This document shows, piece by piece, positions 5,244-11,477 of a DNA stretch of 11,477 nucleotides. How positions within the stretch are numbered: the first letter of the stretch is position 1; each line of letters opens with the position of its first letter. Source of the DNA: a bacterium (GTDB lineage: Bacteria > Bacillota_I > Bacilli_A > Acholeplasmatales > JAEDCM01). The stretch spans positions 1 through 11,477 of the forward strand of contig JAILIR010000227.1 of the NCBI GenBank assembly GCA_024695185.1. Reading direction: 5' to 3'. The notes beneath the pieces are model-generated. The model saw only the letters and a list, made by a program, of their open reading frames with translations. It was not told the DNA's origin and made no database searches. Position numbers and translations under genes: made by a program.

Positions 5244-8200
5244 ATGAATTATAAAACTTCTAATTATGGAAAAAAAGCAAGTCGTAGAGATTATTCAAAA
5301 GTTCATATGCAAGTTGAACTTCCTGATTTAATCGAAATTCAAACAAAGTCTTTCAAAGAATTTGTTGAATCAGGCTTAAAAGAAATCTTCGATGACATCT
5401 CTCCAATTGTAAGTAACAACGGAGAATTAAAACTTTACTTCAAGGATTATTTCTTCCAAGAGCCAAAGTTTAACATTGAAGAATCAAAAGCTAGAAAGAT
5501 TAATTTTTCTAGGGCTCTTTATTGTAATGTAGAGTTAGAAAACACACAAACAGGTGAAATTAAACCTAGTAGAAAAGGACCACTATTCATGGGTGATTAT
5601 CCATACATGACTGATTTTGGTACTTTCGTAGTAAATGGAGCAGAAAGAGTTGTCGTTTCTCAAATCGTTAGATCTGCAGGTGTATATTACACAACAGAAA
5701 ACGATAAGAAGACTCAAACTCAAAAGATCATTGGTACAGTTATTCCAAACCGTGGTGCATGGATTGAATATGAAACTGGATCTAAAGACATTGTCTATTC
5801 AAAACTAGACCGTTCTAAGAAGATCCCACTTTCAACATTCCTACGTTCTTTAGGTCTATCTACAAATGAAGAAATCATTGACCTATTTGGTGATTCTAAA
5901 TATTTAGAAGCAACATTTGAAAAAGATGAAACAAAAAATAGCGAACAAGCCGCAATTGAAATTTATGCTAAATTAAGACAAGGCGAAAAAGGTACTGTTG
6001 ATGGTGCTAGAGAATTAATCAAAAACAGATTATTCGATGATAAGCGTTATGATTTAGCAGCAGTAGGTCGTTATAAGTACAACAAAAAATTAGACATTTT
6101 CCAAAGAGCAAAAGGTTTATATATTGCTAAGGATGTTAAATTAAAGGCTCCTGAAATGGTAAATGAAGAAACTGGTGAAGTTAGAGAAGCTATTAACACA
6201 GTTATCAAGACTGACACTAGAATTACTGGAGAAGTACTAAACACATTAATCAAGTATCGTGATTTAATCAAAGAAGAAGTTAAACTAGATGCTGGATTAT
6301 CTGATGAGCCTGTTTATGTAGAAGTATTATACGTAAAACAAGCTGAAGGTAAAGATACAAAGCTTATTAAGCTAATTGGTAGCTATCAAGAAAATAACAA
6401 GGATGTTCTACACATCACTATTTCTGATATCTTAGCTACAGCAAACTACTACTTAACATTAATAGATGGTGTAGGAACAATTGATGTAATTGACCATTTA
6501 GGAAATAGACGTTTAAGATTAATTGGTGAATTATTAAAGAACCAATTTAGAATCGGTTTTGCTAAGTTAGAAAAGAATATCAAAGATAGAATGTCTACTA
6601 TGGATCCTAAAGAAGCAGATCCAAATGCTTTAGTTAATATTAAACCATTAACTTCAGAATTAAGAGAATTCTTTGGTAGTTCACAATTATCACAATTCAT
6701 GGATCAAATTAACCCACTTGCTGAAATTACTCAAAAGCGTAGAATTTCCGCTTTAGGTGCTGGTGGTATTGCTAGAGATAGAGCCGGTGTCGAAGTCCGT
6801 GATGTACATACATCACACTATGGTAGAATGTGTCCTATCGAAACACCAGAAGGTCCATCAATCGGTTTAATTACATCTCTATCAACTTATGCGACTGCAA
6901 ATGAATATGGATTCATTGAAACTCCTTATTTGAAGGTTATAGATGAAAAAATGCCTGATGGCACAATCAAGAAAAAAGTTACAAACATTAAAGAATATCT
7001 ATCAGCTGATGTTGAAGAAGATCACGTTATCGCTGCAGCATCAACTTTAATCGATGAAAATGGATATATCATTGAAAAAGATGAAAATGGTAAAGATGTT
7101 AAGGTAATCGCCAGAGTTAATGGTGAAGCAGAATTCGTTGATCCAAAGTCTGTAGATTACATTGACGTTTCACCTCAACAAGTAGTATCTGTAGCTGCTG
7201 CATGTATCCCATTCCTAGAACACGATGATGCTTCACGTGCCCTAATGGGTGCTAACATGCAACGTCAAGCAGTTCCACTAATTTCTACTGAAAGCCCAAT
7301 TGTTGGTACAGGTATGGAATATAAAGCTGCAAAAGACTCAGGTATTGCTGCTAAATGTATTAGAGGCGGCGAAGTAATTTATGCTGACTCTCGTGTTGTT
7401 AAAATTCAAACTAAGTCTGGAGATATTGATGTATATGATTTAATTCAATTCTCTAGATCTAACCAAGATACATGTCTACTACAAAGACCAATTGTAAGAA
7501 AAGGTGATATCTTAGATGATGGAGATGTTATCGCCGATGGTCCATCTACATCTAATGGAGAATTAGCTTTAGGTAAGAACGTTACAATTGCCTTCATGAC
7601 ATGGAATGGTTATAACTACGAAGATGCCGTAATTATGAGCGAAAAGCTTGTAAAAGAAGACGTTTATACATCAATTCATATCGATGAATATGAAATTGAA
7701 GCTAGACAATCTAAATTAGGACATGAAGTTATCACTAGAGAAATTCCAAACGTTAGCGCTGAAGTTACAAAGAACCTAGATGAACGTGGTGTAATTGTAC
7801 CAGGTGCTGAAGTTAAAGAAGGAGATATTCTAGTAGGTAAGACTACTCCAAAAGGACAAAGCGAACAAACTCCAGAAGAAAAGCTATTATTCGCAATCTT
7901 TGGTGAAAAAGTTAAAGAAGTTAGAGATTCTTCATTAAGAGTACCTCATGGTGGAGGAGGAGTTGTTCAAAGAGTTGATTGCTTTAGAAAAGATAAAGGT
8001 GATGAACTTCCACCTGGAGTAATTGAAACAATTAGAGTTTATATCGTTAAGAAGAGAAAAATCAGAGTTGGAGATAAGATGGCTGGTCGTCATGGTAACA
8101 AGGGTGTTATTTCAAACATTTTACCAGTAGAAGATATGCCATTTACAAAAGATGGTGTCCCTGTAGATATCATGCTTAACCCACAAGGTGTTCCATCTCG

Positions 8201-8894
8201 TATGAATATCGGACAAGTTCTAGAAATTCACTTAGGTATGGCAGCAAAGAAGCTTGGAATTAAAACAGCAACTCCAGTATTCGATGGTGCTACAATTGAA
8301 GATATTAATGCAATCATGAAAGAAGCTAAGATGCATGAAAGCGAAATGCTTGAAAAGGGCTTAGATCCAAATGACCCTGAACAAGTAGAAAAGTATGTTT
8401 GTGATGGTAAGCAAATTCTTTATGATGGAAGAACTGGTGAACCATTCGAAAACAGAATTAGTGTTGGTGTAATGTATTTCGTTAAGCTATCTCACATGGT
8501 TGATGACAAATTACATGCCCGTGCAACAGGTCCTTACACACTTGTTACTCAACAACCAATGGGTGGTAAGGCTCAAAAGGGTGGTCAACGTTTCGGAGAA
8601 ATGGAAGTTTGGGCTCTAGAAGCTTATGGAGCAGCACACACATTACAAGAAATGATGACTGTTAAATCAGATGATATTATCGGACGTAACCAAGTATTTA
8701 AGGCAATTACTGAAGGAAATCCAATTCCAGAAGGTAGTGTTCCTGAATCATTTAGAGTATTAACTCGTGAATTACAAGCACTTGGTGTACACGTAGAATT
8801 AATTAATTCACAAACTGGTGAAAATGAAGCTAATAAGTCATTAGTTGATTTCCAAGATAATGACGCTATTGAAAAATTTGGTTTTGGAGAATAG
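5244..8894 (+). CDS. rpoB: DNA-directed RNA polymerase subunit beta
   Basis: This 1216-aa subunit forms one side of the RNA polymerase cleft and most of the rifamycin pocket. The order is normal: N-terminal YGKKASRRDYSKV and LPDLIEIQ, the protrusion (MGDYPYMTDFGTFVVNGAERVV, about 117-137, in pieces), lobe, fork loops, then WNGYNYEDAVIMSE (787-800), GDKMAGRHGNKG (943-954) and the C-terminal clamp part with GGKAQKGGQRFGEMEVWALE (1107-1126). The rifamycin region is GSSQLSQFMDQINPLAEIT (478-496). The position of E. coli His526 is Gln497; Asp487, Arg500 and Ser502 keep the E. coli residues at 516, 529 and 531. Other departures are Ala506 (Pro535), Ser539 (Asn568) and Thr544 (Asn573). Compared with B. 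subtilis from memory there is about 20 extra residues near 1030-1055 and no long acidic C-terminal tail. ATG 5244 follows AAGGAG at 5230-5235. Confidence 0.99.
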   Translation: MNYKTSNYGKKASRRDYSKVHMQVELPDLIEIQTKSFKEFVESGLKEIFDDISPIVSNNGELKLYFKDYFFQEPKFNIEESKARKINFSRALYCNVELENTQTGEIKPSRKGPLFMGDYPYMTDFGTFVVNGAERVVVSQIVRSAGVYYTTENDKKTQTQKIIGTVIPNRGAWIEYETGSKDIVYSKLDRSKKIPLSTFLRSLGLSTNEEIIDLFGDSKYLEATFEKDETKNSEQAAIEIYAKLRQGEKGTVDGARELIKNRLFDDKRYDLAAVGRYKYNKKLDIFQRAKGLYIAKDVKLKAPEMVNEETGEVREAINTVIKTDTRITGEVLNTLIKYRDLIKEEVKLDAGLSDEPVYVEVLYVKQAEGKDTKLIKLIGSYQENNKDVLHITISDILATANYYLTLIDGVGTIDVIDHLGNRRLRLIGELLKNQFRIGFAKLEKNIKDRMSTMDPKEADPNALVNIKPLTSELREFFGSSQLSQFMDQINPLAEITQKRRISALGAGGIARDRAGVEVRDVHTSHYGRMCPIETPEGPSIGLITSLSTYATANEYGFIETPYLKVIDEKMPDGTIKKKVTNIKEYLSADVEEDHVIAAASTLIDENGYIIEKDENGKDVKVIARVNGEAEFVDPKSVDYIDVSPQQVVSVAAACIPFLEHDDASRALMGANMQRQAVPLISTESPIVGTGMEYKAAKDSGIAAKCIRGGEVIYADSRVVKIQTKSGDIDVYDLIQFSRSNQDTCLLQRPIVRKGDILDDGDVIADGPSTSNGELALGKNVTIAFMTWNGYNYEDAVIMSEKLVKEDVYTSIHIDEYEIEARQSKLGHEVITREIPNVSAEVTKNLDERGVIVPGAEVKEGDILVGKTTPKGQSEQTPEEKLLFAIFGEKVKEVRDSSLRVPHGGGGVVQRVDCFRKDKGDELPPGVIETIRVYIVKKRKIRVGDKMAGRHGNKGVISNILPVEDMPFTKDGVPVDIMLNPQGVPSRMNIGQVLEIHLGMAAKKLGIKTATPVFDGATIEDINAIMKEAKMHESEMLEKGLDPNDPEQVEKYVCDGKQILYDGRTGEPFENRISVGVMYFVKLSHMVDDKLHARATGPYTLVTQQPMGGKAQKGGQRFGEMEVWALEAYGAAHTLQEMMTVKSDDIIGRNQVFKAITEGNPIPEGSVPESFRVLTRELQALGVHVELINSQTGENEANKSLVDFQDNDAIEKFGFGE

Positions 8895-8907
8895 GAGGAT
8901 TTAAAAA

Positions 8908-11477
8908 ATGGGAAAAACATATTCACATATTAAAATTAGATTAGCCTCTCCAGAAGAAATTCGTTCATGGTCATATGGAGAAGTAAAAAAGCATGAAACT
9001 ATTAACTATCGTAGCTTAAAACCAGAACCAGATGGTCTTTTCTGTGAAAAGATCTTTGGACCTACAAAGGATTATCAATGTGGTTGTGGTAAATCAAGAA
9101 GAAATGCTGAAAAGGGTACTATTTGTGAAAAATGTGGTGTAGAAATCACAGAAGCTAAAGTAAGACGTGAAAGAATGGGTCACATTGAACTTGCTGCTCC
9201 AGTAGTACATACATGGTATTTAAAGAGTTCTCCTTCAAAATTAGCTTTATTACTAGAAATGAAGGCAAAGGATTTAGAGAATGTCGTTTATCTAGCAAGC
9301 TATATTGTTGTAGATAAGGGAGACATTATCAATCCTGAAACAGGTAAATATTTATTAAGTGATAAGCAAATCTTATCTGAAGGCGAATATTCAAGATTAC
9401 GTGAACAATATCACAATAGATTTAAAGCTTTAACTGGTGCTGAAGCAGTAAAAGAATTACTTAAGCAAATTGACCTTGAAAAGAAGGTTATTAAGCTAAG
9501 AAAGAAACTTAAAACAGCATCAAAACAAACTAGAGAAAGAATCGTAAAAAGACTAGAAGTAGTAGAATCATTCTATTATTCAGACAATAAGCCTGAATGG
9601 ATGGTTCTAGAAATCCTACCAGTTATACCACCAGATTTACGTCCAATGGTACAACTAGATGGTGGTAGATTTGCTACTACTGACCTTAACGATTTATATC
9701 GTAAGATTTTAAACAGAAATAACCGTTTAAAAAGATTATATGAACAAAATGCACCATCTTTAATTATCAAGAATGAAAAGCGTCTTCTTCAAGAAGCTGT
9801 TGACTCATTAATTGATAACTCTAAGCGTGGTAAGCGTGGAGCTGCTGAACGTCAAAGACACTTAAAATCATTATCTGATATCCTACGTGGTAAGCAAGGA
9901 CGTTTCCGTCAAAACTTACTAGGTAAGCGTGTTGATTATTCAGGTCGTTCCGTTATCGTTGTTGGACCAGACTTAAAGATGTATCAATGTGGTATTCCAA
10001 AAGAAATGGCTCTAACATTATTTACACCATTTGTTGTAAGAGAATTAATGAATGGAGATCCAAAAATTCCTATCAATAACGCTAAAAAGATGATTGATAG
10101 ATTAGATGATAAGGTATGGGGTGTGCTAGAAGAAGTTATTAGAGAACATCCAGTACTACTTAACCGTGCACCTACACTACATAGATTAGGTATTCAAGCA
10201 TTTGAACCTAAACTAATTGAAGGTAAAGCTATTAGACTACATCCACTAGTATGTACAGCATTCAATGCTGACTTCGATGGTGACCAAATGGCAGTCCATG
10301 TACCTCTATCACAAGAAGCACAAGCAGAAGCAAGATTATTAATGCTTGCATCAAATAATATTCTTAACCCTAAAGATGGAAAACCAGTTGTTACTCCATC
10401 ACAAGACATGGTATTAGGTAACTATTACCTAACTATGGAACGTCCATATTTACCATATCAAGATAAAGATGGTAAGCTTGATAAATCAGTTGGTGAATAC
10501 AAGCTTTATAAGGATAAAGGTATTGTTTTAAGAGAATATCCTAAAAACTATAATGAAGGACATGTTTATTTAGGCTTTGATGAAGCTGTTATTGCTTATA
10601 AGAATAATGAAATTACTCTTCAAACAAGAATAGCTGTAATGCCAAGCGTATTAAATAAAGATTTCTCTAAATTAGAAGAAAAAGAAGGAATTGACATCAA
10701 TAAAGTATTTATTGTAACTACTTTAGGTAAGATGATCTTTAACCAAATTCTACCAATAGAATTCCCTTACTTAAATGAACCTTCTATTTCTAACTTAACA
10801 GAATATACACCAGCTAAGTTCTTTATCCCTAGAACTACAAATATTCCTGAAGTATTAAGAAGTACTCCAGTTGCTAAACCATTTGATAAGAAGTTCTTAG
10901 GAAAGATTATCGCTGAAGTATTCAAGAAGTTCCAAATCTCTGAAACTTCAAAAATGCTTGATAACTTAAAGGATTTAGGCTTCAAGTATTCTACAGTTGC
11001 TGGTATCACTATTTCCGCTACAGACGTTAATGTTTACTCTAAGAAACAAGATGTAATCAGAGCTGCTGAAGCTAAGTGTGATGAAATCAACAGCATGCTA
11101 GAATTCGGTGAATTAACAATTAAAGAAAAGAAAAAATTAGTTCAAGACACTTGGAATGCTGCTCTAGACAAGATTAAGAGTGGTCTAGAAGAAGAATTTG
11201 ATATTGATAATCATATCTTCATGATGCAAGATTCTGGTGCCCGTGGTTCTATTTCAAACTTCGCCCAATTAGCCGGAATGCGTGGATTAATGAACGACCC
11301 TACTGGTGGTATCATTGAAGTCCCTGTAAAGGCTAACTTCTTCGAAGGTATTACCGTTCCAGAATTCTTCATTTCTACACATGGTGCTAGAAAGGGTTCT
11401 ACAGATACAGCCTTAAAGACAGCTGAATCAGGTTACTTAACAAGACGTCTAGTTGACGTAAGTCAAGATGTTATCGT
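8908..11477 (+). CDS. rpoC: DNA-directed RNA polymerase subunit beta' (3' end outside window)
   Basis: An open frame from ATG 8908 runs to the window end, encoding at least 856 residues of beta' (about 1200 in Bacilli); the C-terminal third is missing only because the window ends. The N-terminal zinc finger is Cys58, Cys60, Cys73 and Cys76 (C-x-C-x12-C-x2-C). The switch 2 region contains [19 protein letters not shown] (328-346). The catalytic motif NADFDGDQ (453-460) supplies Mg2+ ligands Asp455, Asp457 and Asp459. SGARGS (776-781), QLAGMRGLM (787-795) and the bridge helix from [10 protein letters not shown] (821-830) onward are present; the trigger loop lies beyond the window. Ser831-Thr832 replace the usual Leu-Ala in the bridge helix. 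About 30 extra residues occur near 512-550 compared with B. subtilis from memory. The ribosome site AGGAGG (8893-8898) overlaps the rpoB stop codon TAG, so translation is probably coupled. Confidence 0.98.
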   Translation, partial: MGKTYSHIKIRLASPEEIRSWSYGEVKKHETINYRSLKPEPDGLFCEKIFGPTKDYQCGCGKSRRNAEKGTICEKCGVEITEAKVRRERMGHIELAAPVVHTWYLKSSPSKLALLLEMKAKDLENVVYLASYIVVDKGDIINPETGKYLLSDKQILSEGEYSRLREQYHNRFKALTGAEAVKELLKQIDLEKKVIKLRKKLKTASKQTRERIVKRLEVVESFYYSDNKPEWMVLEILPVIPPDLRPMVQLDGGRFATTDLNDLYRKILNRNNRLKRLYEQNAPSLIIKNEKRLLQEAVDSLIDNSKRGKRGAAERQRHLKSLSDILRGKQGRFRQNLLGKRVDYSGRSVIVVGPDLKMYQCGIPKEMALTLFTPFVVRELMNGDPKIPINNAKKMIDRLDDKVWGVLEEVIREHPVLLNRAPTLHRLGIQAFEPKLIEGKAIRLHPLVCTAFNADFDGDQMAVHVPLSQEAQAEARLLMLASNNILNPKDGKPVVTPSQDMVLGNYYLTMERPYLPYQDKDGKLDKSVGEYKLYKDKGIVLREYPKNYNEGHVYLGFDEAVIAYKNNEITLQTRIAVMPSVLNKDFSKLEEKEGIDINKVFIVTTLGKMIFNQILPIEFPYLNEPSISNLTEYTPAKFFIPRTTNIPEVLRSTPVAKPFDKKFLGKIIAEVFKKFQISETSKMLDNLKDLGFKYSTVAGITISATDVNVYSKKQDVIRAAEAKCDEINSMLEFGELTIKEKKKLVQDTWNAALDKIKSGLEEEFDIDNHIFMMQDSGARGSISNFAQLAGMRGLMNDPTGGIIEVPVKANFFEGITVPEFFISTHGARKGSTDTALKTAESGYLTRRLVDVSQDVI

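Noticed and set aside
8624..8926. Minus-strand open frame across the rpoB-rpoC junction
   Set aside because: Antisense to two conserved genes, with no plausible ribosome site or motif.

Overview
The window is a core information-processing locus of a low-GC Gram-positive bacterium. The gene order rplK-rplA-rplJ-rplL-methyltransferase-rpoB-rpoC is the Bacillus-type arrangement, including the ybxB-like methyltransferase between rplL and rpoB. RpoB and RpoC read most like Bacilli proteins by eye. AT-rich codons dominate (AGA, TTA, GAA), and Shine-Dalgarno sites are mostly strong AGGAGG. The nine complete genes end seven times in TAA and twice in TAG, never TGA; every Trp checked is TGG. This fits the standard bacterial code with TGA rarely used. 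A host-associated Bacilli/Erysipelotrichia or Acholeplasma/RF39-like lineage is plausible, but the genus cannot be named from this window.

Left part (1-2122): a long hairpin at 47-99 looks like a bidirectional terminator. A minus-strand YidA-type HAD sugar-phosphatase gene follows (143-949), divergent from a two-gene plus-strand unit. That unit is an SGNH esterase resembling the Mycobacterium smegmatis arylesterase/acyltransferase MsAcT (1044-1646), then an unrecognised small membrane protein (1649-2122). secE and nusG, which usually sit just before rplK in Bacilli, are not here.

Middle part (2123-4502): a strong extended -10 promoter drives rplK-rplA through a leader with a probable L1-binding site. 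An L10 leader with an overlapping terminator hairpin precedes rplJ-rplL, and a terminator-like hairpin follows rplL. Together these would let L1 and the L10-L12 complex adjust their own synthesis while RNA polymerase genes are set separately.

Right part (4503-11477): the RsmC/YbxB-type methyltransferase, then a near-consensus promoter and a structured leader in front of rpoB, then rpoC, which runs off the window. RpoB carries Gln where E. coli has His526 in the rifamycin pocket, plus neighbouring changes, so natural rifamycin insensitivity is predicted. I see no mobile element, CRISPR array, tRNA, rRNA or clearly new system. The most interesting points are regulatory leaders and unusual residues or insertions in the polymerase subunits.
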